Source of the DNA: Bacteroidales bacterium
GTDB lineage: Bacteria > Bacteroidota > Bacteroidia > Bacteroidales > DTU049
Assembly: GCA_018432645.1 (NCBI GenBank)
Contig: JAHDSP010000198.1
Coordinates: forward strand, 1 to 5,245
DNA length: 5,245 bases
Reading direction: 5' to 3'
In this document: piece after piece, positions 1-5,245 of the stretch
Layout: the number at the start of each line of letters is the position of its first letter
Position numbering within the stretch: the first letter of the stretch is position 1
Translations under genes and position numbers: made by a program
The notes under the pieces: model-generated
The model's input: only the letters and a program-made list of their open reading frames with translations
Databases searched by the model: none
Told to the model about the DNA's origin: nothing

Positions 1-609
1 CAAGGTGTATCTCTTACATTGAAAAAAGGAGATTTTATCTATTTGATAGGAAAAACTGGAAGTGGCAAATCTTCATTATTAAAAACATTATATGCAGATC
101 AACCCTTTAATGGAGACAAAGGAATAGTACTTGGTTATGATTTAAAAAACATAAAACCAAAACAAATCCAAGAGTTACGAAGAAAAACAGGTATTATTTT
201 TCAAGATTTTCAATTATTAACAGATAGAAATGTAGAAAAAAACCTAGAATTTGTGCTTAAAGCAACTGGATGGAAAGGTAAAAACCAAATTAACGATAAA
301 ATAGACGAAGTTTTAGAAATGGTAGGTCTGCGAGATGTAAGAAAAAAAATGCCACATCAATTATCTGGTGGTGAACAGCAAAAATTAGTTATCGCTCGAG
401 CCTTATTAAATGATCCAGAACTAATTTTAGCTGATGAACCTACTGGCAACCTAGACTTAGCTTCATCAAAAGATATATTAGATATTTTGATAAAATTAAA
501 AAATAATAATCGAGCTATTATAATGGCTACACACGATTTATTATCTATACAGTCTTATCCACAGAAAACTTTCAAATGCGAAGATGGTGTCTTTGCAGAA
601 ATGATGTGA
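1..609 (+). CDS. ftsE: FtsE-like ABC transporter ATP-binding protein (5' partial)
   Basis: This is the nucleotide-binding subunit of an FtsEX/LolCDE-class ABC system. It would hydrolyse ATP on the cytoplasmic face of the inner membrane to drive a partner permease; FtsE with FtsX controls septal peptidoglycan hydrolysis. The frame is open from base 1, so the start is outside the window; a TTG at 19 is in frame but lies inside the conserved N-terminal strand. Counting residues from base 1 (202 visible), I see Walker [10 protein letters not shown] at 17-25, the Q-loop FQDFQ with Gln68, the signature LSGGE at 121-125, Walker B ELILADE at 140-146 with catalytic Glu146, the D-loop NLD at 150-152 and switch His178. 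All catalytic elements are intact. FtsE is usually about 220-230 residues, so perhaps 20-30 are missing. The wording matches Bacteroidota FtsE. No ftsX follows it here. A LolD-type role is the main alternative. Confidence 0.88.
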   Translation, partial: QGVSLTLKKGDFIYLIGKTGSGKSSLLKTLYADQPFNGDKGIVLGYDLKNIKPKQIQELRRKTGIIFQDFQLLTDRNVEKNLEFVLKATGWKGKNQINDKIDEVLEMVGLRDVRKKMPHQLSGGEQQKLVIARALLNDPELILADEPTGNLDLASSKDILDILIKLKNNNRAIIMATHDLLSIQSYPQKTFKCEDGVFAEMM

Positions 610-610
610 G

Positions 611-658
611 AGGTATTGGGTTTTAATAGTCCACAAATGAACACAAATGATAAATTAA
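611..658 (+). repeat. Imperfect direct repeat, left copy
   Basis: This copy begins two bases after the ATPase stop codon. It has an AGGTATTG head (611-618), a 10-base variable stretch, and then GTCCACAAATGAACACAAAT (629-648) running into TAAATTAA. The same order of parts recurs at 786-838 with a 16-base variable stretch. The core 630-646 matches 811-827 at 14 of 17 positions by hand alignment. Confidence 0.6.
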
Positions 659-660
659 GG

Positions 661-694
661 TTGATGAGTTGATGAGTTGATGAGTTGATGAGTT
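661..694 (+). repeat. Tandem repeat, 8-bp unit TTGATGAG, 4.25 copies
   Basis: Four perfect head-to-tail copies of TTGATGAG (661-668, 669-676, 677-684, 685-692) are followed by a partial TT. Stops occur in the repeat (ATG AGT TGA), so it is not coding. Perfect identity between copies suggests recent expansion by replication slippage. Copy number may vary between strains. Confidence 0.92.
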
Positions 695-759
695 TAGCAA
701 GATATTAGTTGTAAATTACTTAACAAATTTACTTAAAAAGTTAAATCATCGGTGTTAAT

Positions 760-827
760 TTGTGTAAATCTGTGGATAAAATTATAGGTATTGCGGGTTG
801 TTATTTATTGTCCACATATGTACAAAA
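760..827 (+). repeat. Inverted repeat / possible hairpin upstream of the ychN-like gene
   Basis: Bases 760-779 can pair with 808-827. The inner nine pairs, TGTGGATAA (771-779) with TTGTCCACA (808-816), are continuous with one G-T wobble, and the outer part continues with three mismatches. The loop is 780-807 (28 bases). The structure ends 23 bases before the ATG at 851, so in a transcript covering it the fold would sit in the 5' leader. It is not followed by a T run, so it does not look like a terminator. The left arm is also inverted relative to 630-646 (14 of 17), which would allow an alternative pairing. Confidence 0.5.
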
Positions 828-838
828 ATAAAAATTAA
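786..838 (+). repeat. Imperfect direct repeat, right copy
   Basis: This is the second copy of the unit at 611-658. It has an identical AGGTATTG head (786-793), a 16-base variable stretch, then GTCCACATATGTACAAAA (810-827) and an A-rich tail ending AAATTAA. It overlaps the loop and right arm of the possible hairpin. The two copies bracket the TTGATGAG array, an arrangement that could reflect an old duplication or a decayed small insertion. Confidence 0.55.
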
Positions 839-850
839 AAACAAAAAATT

Positions 851-1204
851 ATGAAAATATTAATTGTAATTAATAATGCTCCATATGGTGATGATAGACC
901 ATATAATGCGTTGAGAACAGCTATGACATTGCAAAAAGAACATGATAATGTCTCAGTTAAGGTCTTTTTATTTGCAGATGCTATATTTTGTGCTAAATCT
1001 GAACAAAAAACTTCAGATGGACAATATAATATCGAGCGAATGATTAAAAGTATATTGTCTCATGGAGCAGAGGTAAAAGTATGTAGTAGCTGCGCTGCTG
1101 TGAGAGGTATAAATGAGAGCGATTTAATACCAAATGTACAATTGAGTAATATGAAAGAATTCACTCAATGGGTTATAGATTGTGATAAAATCTTATCATT
1201 TTAG
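851..1204 (+). CDS. ychN: YchN-like DsrE-family protein
   Basis: This small soluble cytoplasmic protein of 117 residues has the DsrE/TusD/YchN fold. It has the same length as my recollection of E. coli YchN and shares its layout: an N-terminal strand with NNAPYGDDRPYNALR (residues 8-22), a second strand with VFLFADA (38-44), the QYNIERM segment (58-64), then VKVCSSCAAVRGI (75-87), and a WVIDCDKILSF C-terminus. The conserved CxxC is Cys78/Cys81. Cys47 and Cys111 are extra. YchN forms hexamers and its function is not established; relatives in TusBCD and DsrEFH carry persulfide sulfur on cysteine. An in-frame TAA at 836-838 rules out earlier starts, so ATG 851 is secure. The upstream sequence is A-rich with no Shine-Dalgarno. 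No tusBCD or dsrEFH partner is nearby. A sulfur-carrier role is inference only. Confidence 0.88.
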   Translation: MKILIVINNAPYGDDRPYNALRTAMTLQKEHDNVSVKVFLFADAIFCAKSEQKTSDGQYNIERMIKSILSHGAEVKVCSSCAAVRGINESDLIPNVQLSNMKEFTQWVIDCDKILSF

Positions 1205-1230
1205 TGTTTTATAATAATAGCTATATTTAC

Positions 1231-1238
1231 TAATTTTG
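1231..1238 (+). promoter_or_regulatory. Putative Bacteroidota -7 box (TAATTTTG) for the mtaB operon
   Basis: TAATTTTG matches the TAnnTTTG consensus of Bacteroidota housekeeping promoters exactly. It lies in the 58-base gap after the YchN-like stop, 24 bases before the mtaB ATG, so transcription would begin around 1244-1246 and leave a short leader. I see no TTTG at the expected -33 distance, and in such A+T-rich DNA the box could be chance. Confidence 0.4.
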
Positions 1239-1262
1239 CAATGAAATTTTCTAAAATTTAAA

Positions 1263-2537
1263 ATGTCTGCAAATAAAAAAATTGCTATTCATACCTTAGG
1301 ATGTAAGCTTAATTTTGCTGAATCTTCTTTTTTATTAGATAAATTCAGAGAAAATGATTATGAGATAGTATCTTTTAATGAAGATGCAGATGTTTATATT
1401 ATACATAGCTGCACCGTTACTGCTACTGCTGACAAAAAAACTCGTCAAATTATTAATAAAGTAAAAAATGCAAAGCCCACAGCTCAGATAGCCCTCATTG
1501 GCTGTATGGTAGATAATTTATCCTCTGATAATGCTATTTTTAATAAAACTACCTGGGCACTAGGGAATAAAGACAAAATGCTGCTGCCAGAGATTATAGA
1601 AAATGAAAATTATGATTATATTTCTAATGATTTTGATTTTCAATTAGCTGTTAGTACGCTTGACAGGACTAGATCATTTCTAAAAATCCAAGATGGATGC
1701 GATTATTTCTGTACTTATTGTACTATACCATATGTACGTGGTCGTAGCAGAAGTGCTAAGATAGATGATGTATTGAAGCAATTAGATAAGTTGGTAGAAA
1801 AAGGCATAAAAGAAATTATTTTCACTGGTGTAAATATCGGGGATTTTGGTAAAAATGATGGTGAGAATTTTTATAATTTACTTAAAACTATTGCAGATAA
1901 GCATTATCCTATGAGATTTCGTATTAGCTCTATAGAACCAGATTTATTGAGCCAAGAAATTATAGATTTAGTCGCTAGTGAGGAAGCTTTCATGCCACAT
2001 TTTCATATTCCCCTACAGCATGGTAGCGATAGGATTTTGAAATTGATGAGGCGTAGATATACTTCTACAGATTTTTCTAATCTTATTTATTCAATTAAAA
2101 AATCTATTCCAGAATCTTTTATTGCTAATGATGTCATTGTAGGCTTCCCAGGTGAGAACGATAATGACTTTGATGAGATGTATGCGTTATTAAAAGATTT
2201 GCCCATTGCATATTTACATGTTTTCCCATATAGTGATAGACCTTTAGCTAAATCATTTAATTTTGCTGATAAAATCTCGCCAGAAATTAAAAAACAAAGA
2301 TCTACTGCTTTGATTAAATTGAGTAATAATAAACATGAAGATTTTTGTAAAAAATTTTTAAATATGACGGCCAATGTCTTATGGGAGGCAAAAAATGATG
2401 ATGATTTTATCAGTGGATATACTGAGAACTATATTCGTGTTTTTAGTAATTTCGATGAAAATTTAATTAATAAAATTTCTAAGGTAAAATTAGAAAAAAT
2501 AGAGAATAATAGAATAATAGCTAAAACAATAGAATAA
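1263..2537 (+). CDS. mtaB: tRNA t6A37 methylthiotransferase MtaB
   Basis: This radical-SAM enzyme converts N6-threonylcarbamoyladenosine at position 37 of ANN-decoding tRNAs to its 2-methylthio form. It inserts sulfur from an auxiliary [4Fe-4S] cluster and a methyl group from SAM. Three parts are visible in 424 residues. The N-terminal methylthiotransferase domain has HTLGCKLNFAES and cluster ligands Cys14, Cys50 and Cys81. The radical-SAM core has CDYFCTYC (Cys146, Cys150, Cys153) followed by IPYVRGRSRS, then FTGVNIGDFG (187-196), PLQHGSD (250-256) and DVIVGFPGE (290-298). A TRAM-like C-terminal RNA-binding region begins near residue 365. HTLGCKLN and the PYVRGRSRS wording favour MtaB (B. 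subtilis YqeV type) over MiaB or RimO. Length is close to the usual 430-450. An in-frame TGA at 1242-1244 supports ATG 1263. Its stop overlaps the next start, TAATG. Confidence 0.94.
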   Translation: MSANKKIAIHTLGCKLNFAESSFLLDKFRENDYEIVSFNEDADVYIIHSCTVTATADKKTRQIINKVKNAKPTAQIALIGCMVDNLSSDNAIFNKTTWALGNKDKMLLPEIIENENYDYISNDFDFQLAVSTLDRTRSFLKIQDGCDYFCTYCTIPYVRGRSRSAKIDDVLKQLDKLVEKGIKEIIFTGVNIGDFGKNDGENFYNLLKTIADKHYPMRFRISSIEPDLLSQEIIDLVASEEAFMPHFHIPLQHGSDRILKLMRRRYTSTDFSNLIYSIKKSIPESFIANDVIVGFPGENDNDFDEMYALLKDLPIAYLHVFPYSDRPLAKSFNFADKISPEIKKQRSTALIKLSNNKHEDFCKKFLNMTANVLWEAKNDDDFISGYTENYIRVFSNFDENLINKISKVKLEKIENNRIIAKTIE

Positions 2538-3346
2538 TGAAAAATGAAAGTTTAGTAGAGATTTTAATGCCAAAAGTGATAGAGCTAGTAGAGGAAGTTG
2601 GCGATTTCATAGTAAACGAAAGGCGAAATTTTGACTTGAATAGAGTAGAGGAGAAGTCGCCACGCAATTTAGTCTCTTATGTAGATAAAACTGCAGAGGA
2701 AAAATTAATTGATGGGTTATCGATTTTATTGCCAAATAGTAATTTTTTGAGTGAAGAATTTAATAGTTTAGAAATATTAGAAGAACTCAGCTGGATAATT
2801 GATCCATTGGATGGTACTACAAATTTTGTTCATAATTTTCCTCTTTATACTATAAGTATAGCTCTAGCTGTAGAGCAAGAACTGATGCTAGGTGTAGTTT
2901 ATGATCCTCTGCACAAAGAGATGTTTCATGCTACTGGCAATCATGGTGCTTATCTGAATGACAGGCAAATTCATGTGTCTAAAACATCTACTTTTAATAA
3001 TTCTTTGTGGGCAACAGGTTTCCCTTATCAAGATTTTGGTAAATTAAAAGAATATGTAGATTTTTTCTATCATCTTATAAAAGTTTCTCATGGTGTACGT
3101 CGCTTAGGTAGTGCAGCAGCCGACCTAGCATGGACAGCTTGTGGCAGAGTAGATGGTTTTTATGAATATGGACTCAGCCCATGGGATGTGGCTGGTGGTG
3201 CTATAATTGTTAAAGAAGCTGGTGGTAAAATTACAAATTTCACTGGTGGTGATGAAGTATTATTCTCTAAAGAAATTATCGCTAGCAATAGCTTAATACA
3301 TGATGAATTTTTAGATAATTTCGAAAAAATCTATTTCAGCATTTAA
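2537..3346 (+). CDS. suhB: Inositol monophosphatase family protein (SuhB-like)
   Basis: This is a Mg2+-dependent sugar-phosphate phosphatase of the IMPase family, probably acting on myo-inositol-1-phosphate or related monophosphates in the cytoplasm. Its 269 residues match the usual 260-280. Visible signatures are NLVSYVDKTAE (44-54), the metal-binding Glu pair at 73/74 in FLSEEF, motif WIIDPLDGTTNF (86-97) with Asp89 and Asp92, GVVYDPL (119-125), RRLGSAAADLAW (188-199) and the second motif WDVAGGAIIVKEAGG (216-230) with Asp217. All expected metal ligands are present. WIIDPLDGTTNF resembles SuhB/IMPA rather than CysQ (which has GTKEF) or histidinol-phosphatase (GTRAF). The ATG overlaps the mtaB stop by one base, pointing to translational coupling. 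In E. coli SuhB also binds NusA and assists rRNA antitermination; whether this protein does so is unknown. The symbol is given by family resemblance, and the exact substrate is uncertain. Confidence 0.9.
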   Translation: MKNESLVEILMPKVIELVEEVGDFIVNERRNFDLNRVEEKSPRNLVSYVDKTAEEKLIDGLSILLPNSNFLSEEFNSLEILEELSWIIDPLDGTTNFVHNFPLYTISIALAVEQELMLGVVYDPLHKEMFHATGNHGAYLNDRQIHVSKTSTFNNSLWATGFPYQDFGKLKEYVDFFYHLIKVSHGVRRLGSAAADLAWTACGRVDGFYEYGLSPWDVAGGAIIVKEAGGKITNFTGGDEVLFSKEIIASNSLIHDEFLDNFEKIYFSI

Positions 3347-3361
3347 AAATTAATAGCTTGC

Positions 3362-3976
3362 ATGCTACCTTTGGTTAAAAAATATTTTAATGAGATATCA
3401 GACCTTCAGTTATCTCAATTAGAAAATTATAAAAATATTTTATTAGATTGGAATACTAAAGTAAACTTGATTTCAAGAAAGGATCAGGATAATTTCGAAG
3501 AACATCATTTACTTCACAGCCTTGCAATTACTAAATTTTACAAATTTATTCCTCAACAAAAAGTTGTGGATATAGGCACTGGTGGCGGTTTACCTGGAAT
3601 ACCTTTAGCTATTATTTTTCCACAAACAGATTTTATCCTTATAGATTCTAGAAAAAATAAAATCATAGCTTTACAAGAAATAGTTTATAGCCTACAATTA
3701 ACCAATGTTACTGTTATAAATGAAAGAGTAGAAAACATAACTATACCATTTAATCTAGCTATTGGAAGAGCAGTGGGGAATATGCGAACATTGATTAATT
3801 GGATTATGCCAAACATTCGCCCTCTACAATCTGAACCATTTTTAATTTACCTCAAAGGTGATGATGTTTTCGATGAAATCTCATCATTAAATTATAAATA
3901 TACTATAAAATCTATTAAAGAAATACTAGATTTACCATATTATCAGGATAAATATCTAGTAATGCTTTATAAATGA
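3362..3976 (+). CDS. rsmG: 16S rRNA (guanine527-N7)-methyltransferase RsmG
   Basis: This SAM-dependent enzyme (also called GidB) methylates N7 of G527 in the 530 loop of 16S rRNA; loss of the enzyme in several bacteria gives low-level streptomycin resistance. Its 204 residues are close to the 207 of E. coli. The N-terminal helical part carries WNTKVNLISRKD (30-41) and HHLLHSLAI (48-56). SAM motif I is VVDIGTGGGLPGIPLAI (68-84), followed by LIDSRKNKI (93-101), the acidic-loop and core segments ERVEN (121-125) and GRAVGNMRTL (135-144), and YLKG (163-166). The position before RAV is Gly135, where most relatives I recall have Ser. The start follows the SuhB-like stop by 15 bases, and ATG 3362 agrees with the family N-terminus. 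It is probably the last gene of the mtaB operon, with a 70-base gap following. Confidence 0.94.
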   Translation: MLPLVKKYFNEISDLQLSQLENYKNILLDWNTKVNLISRKDQDNFEEHHLLHSLAITKFYKFIPQQKVVDIGTGGGLPGIPLAIIFPQTDFILIDSRKNKIIALQEIVYSLQLTNVTVINERVENITIPFNLAIGRAVGNMRTLINWIMPNIRPLQSEPFLIYLKGDDVFDEISSLNYKYTIKSIKEILDLPYYQDKYLVMLYK

Positions 3977-4029
3977 TCAAATCATCAACCACTATTTTAC
4001 TTTGCAAATAATATTTTACTAATTTTCTT

Positions 4030-4037
4030 TATTTTTG
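4030..4037 (+). promoter_or_regulatory. Putative Bacteroidota -7 box (TATTTTTG) before the permease gene
   Basis: TATTTTTG fits TAnnTTTG exactly. A TTTG at 4001-4004 could be the -33 element, but the 25-base spacing is longer than the usual range of about 17-23. Initiation 5-8 bases downstream would fall at about 4042-4045, only a few bases before the TTG start at 4047. This would give a leaderless or nearly leaderless mRNA. It may be a chance match in A+T-rich sequence. Confidence 0.35.
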
Positions 4038-4046
4038 TAGAAAAAA

Positions 4047-5245
4047 TTGAAACTTCCAAGGTATCTATCATCTAAGCTCATAAAAAACAAACAAGAAGGT
4101 TCAGCACGACCAGTACTGATAATTGCTCAGATATCTATTGCTATTAGCATCATTGCTATGTTAATATCTTTTTCTATAATTAGAGGTTTCAAAACTGAAA
4201 TTAAAAATAAGGTTGTAGGCTTTAATGGACATTTACAAATAGCGAATTATAGCAACATAGCAGATGCTTTTAGCACCGATCCAATTGTTTATCCACGTGA
4301 TGATGTAGAGAGCATCAAATCTATAAAAAATGTAATTTCTGTAGCACCAATTGTAGAAAAACCAGCTATTTTACACGAGAATGATTTAATAGAGGGCATA
4401 GTATTCAAAGGTATAAATAGAGAATATCCTACCGATTTTTTTAATAAAAATTTAGTAAAAGGTAGATTGCCAAATTTAGATACTGCACTTAAAGAAGTTT
4501 GCATTTCAGAAAATATAGCTAAAAAATATAATTTGGATATAGATAGTGCTGTGAGGGTGTATTTTTTCAAAGAAGGACAATATACACCACGAGGGCGAAA
4601 ATTGAAAGTTGTAGGGATATATAATACTGGATTGCAAGATTATGATAATCATTATATCCTTGGAAATATAAAAATACCACAACAACTTGATGGATGGGGA
4701 GATACATTGGTAGGAGCTTATGAAATATTTTTGTCAAATATAGACCTCATTGATTTTCTAAAACCAATAATTTTGCAAAAACTAGATTATGATGTTCAAC
4801 TAATAGATGTCAGAGAAAAAGAAAGTCGCTTTTTTTCTTGGTTAGAAATGCTTAATAGTAACGTAATAGTTATCTATATACTAATGGCTATAGTAGCTTT
4901 TATCAATATCATAGGAATATTACTTATATTAATATTAGAAAAAATCAAATTTATAGGATTAATGAAAACTCTAGGAATGACAAATAAAAAACTTTCATCA
5001 GTATTTCTATGGCTTACGATGAGATATATAATGTACAGTTTATTAATAGGTAACATAATCACAATTGTAATAATTATTATTCAGAATTTATGGCATGTAA
5101 TACCACTAAATGAGACGATGTATTATATGTCTTATGTGCCGATGCAGTTAAATTTGGATTATTTTTTAATTGCAAACTTAGCAATAATAATTCTTGGATT
5201 ATTGGGAATAATCATACCACGAATAGTAATAAGGCAGATATCACC
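4047..5245 (+). CDS. LolC/LolE (FtsX-family) ABC transporter permease, 3' partial
   Basis: This is the inner-membrane permease of a MacB/LolCDE-type ABC transporter; Lol systems extract lipoproteins from the inner membrane for delivery to the outer membrane. 399 residues are visible. Membrane helix 1 is at about 23-45, after a short basic N-terminus (MKLPRYLSSK). A large periplasmic domain spans about 46-270, with GFKTEI, KVVGFNGHLQI and a KLKVVGIYNTGL strand near 185-196. Helices 2-4 follow at about 273-297, 319-346 and 372-392. The coupling helix EKIKFIGLMKTLGMTNKKL (298-316) would contact the ATPase. The final PRIVIRQIS equals the family end just before the AxxLR-type tail, so only about 8-12 residues are missing. 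An in-frame TAG at 4038-4040 sits just upstream, so TTG 4047 is the only start that keeps helix 1; the next in-frame ATG, at 4158, would cut helix 1. No lolD is visible; it may lie downstream. LolC versus LolE cannot be decided. Confidence 0.88.
   Translation, partial: MKLPRYLSSKLIKNKQEGSARPVLIIAQISIAISIIAMLISFSIIRGFKTEIKNKVVGFNGHLQIANYSNIADAFSTDPIVYPRDDVESIKSIKNVISVAPIVEKPAILHENDLIEGIVFKGINREYPTDFFNKNLVKGRLPNLDTALKEVCISENIAKKYNLDIDSAVRVYFFKEGQYTPRGRKLKVVGIYNTGLQDYDNHYILGNIKIPQQLDGWGDTLVGAYEIFLSNIDLIDFLKPIILQKLDYDVQLIDVREKESRFFSWLEMLNSNVIVIYILMAIVAFINIIGILLILILEKIKFIGLMKTLGMTNKKLSSVFLWLTMRYIMYSLLIGNIITIVIIIIQNLWHVIPLNETMYYMSYVPMQLNLDYFLIANLAIIILGLLGIIIPRIVIRQIS

Larger units (their letters stand above)
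610..850. other. Non-coding repeat-rich intergenic region
   Basis: These 241 bases between the ATPase stop and the YchN-like start have no sustained reading frame and no tRNA-like fold that I can see. They hold, in order: an AGGTATTG...GTCCACA unit, four TTGATGAG tandem copies, a weak A+T stem, a run of 10-base GTG-containing units, and a second AGGTATTG...GTCCACA unit. No exact TAnnTTTG promoter box was found here (the closest is TAATTTG at 756-762, one base short). No G+C-rich stem followed by a T run, which would mark a classic terminator, is present either. Confidence 0.8.

Noticed and set aside
19..21. TTG as the true start of the ATPase gene
   Set aside because: The frame continues upstream to base 1 with QGVSLT, which fits the conserved N-terminal strand of FtsE, so the gene is cut by the window edge.
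711..732. Inverted repeat GTAAATT / AATTTAC with 8-base loop
   Set aside because: The stem has seven pairs with only one G-C and no T run follows, so it is too weak to call a terminator and is plausible by chance in this A+T content.
611..838. CRISPR-like array
   Set aside because: The direct repeats are only two, imperfect, and differ internally in length. The tandem array has an 8-base unit with no spacers, and no cas gene is present.
1241..1261. Mini-ORF ATG AAA TTT TCT AAA ATT TAA just before mtaB
   Set aside because: It has six codons, no conserved meaning, and would begin upstream of the transcription start implied by the TAATTTTG box.
2087..2374. 95-codon open frame on the - strand
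   Set aside because: It lies wholly inside mtaB, antisense to its conserved radical-SAM and C-terminal regions, and has no recognisable motif. Such frames are common opposite A+T-rich genes.
3973..3985. Short inverted repeat ATGAT-CAA-ATCAT over the rsmG stop as a terminator
   Set aside because: The stem is only five pairs with a 3-base loop, includes just one G-C pair, and no T run follows.
4289..4570. 93-codon open frame on the - strand
   Set aside because: It is antisense to the periplasmic domain of the permease, whose + strand frame is continuous and matches a known family.
4874..5062. 62-codon hydrophobic open frame on the - strand
   Set aside because: It is antisense to permease membrane helices; its hydrophobic look comes from the complementary A/T-rich codons.

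Overview
This is an A+T-rich window (about 30% G+C by eye) in which every recognisable gene lies on the + strand. Several protein features point to Bacteroidota. The FtsE-type ATPase has a Walker A with GKTGSGKSS and a TFKCEDG tail. The last gene is a LolC/LolE-type permease with the wording typical of that phylum. Two TAnnTTTG motifs match the Bacteroidota -7 promoter box, and Shine-Dalgarno sequences are generally absent. I cannot name a genus.

Layout: (1) bases 1-609 hold the 3' part of an FtsE-like ABC ATPase, whose start lies before the window. (2) Bases 610-850 are non-coding and rich in repeats. They contain an 8-bp tandem array, two imperfect direct repeats at the ends, and an inverted copy that can fold into a hairpin just upstream of the next gene. 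(3) Bases 851-1204 encode a small YchN-like DsrE-fold protein. (4) Bases 1263-3976 form a tight three-gene set: the tRNA methylthiotransferase MtaB, an inositol-monophosphatase/SuhB-family enzyme that overlaps it by one base, and the 16S rRNA methyltransferase RsmG 15 bases further on. A TAATTTTG box lies just ahead of this set. (5) From 4047 to the window end runs an FtsX/LolE-family permease. It starts with TTG and lacks only its last few residues.

How the genes fit together: MtaB and RsmG both modify RNA of the translation apparatus. A SuhB-type enzyme sits between them, and the E. coli SuhB has a second role in rRNA transcription. A shared translation/ribosome-maturation operon is therefore a reasonable inference, though not proven. 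The ATPase and the permease at the two ends belong to the same general MacB/LolCDE/FtsEX transporter superfamily, but they are about 3.4 kb apart and nothing here shows that they are partners.

The protein-coding content is conserved housekeeping material. I found no sign of a new defence, mobile or biosynthetic system. The part most worth a second look is the structured repeat region at 610-850.
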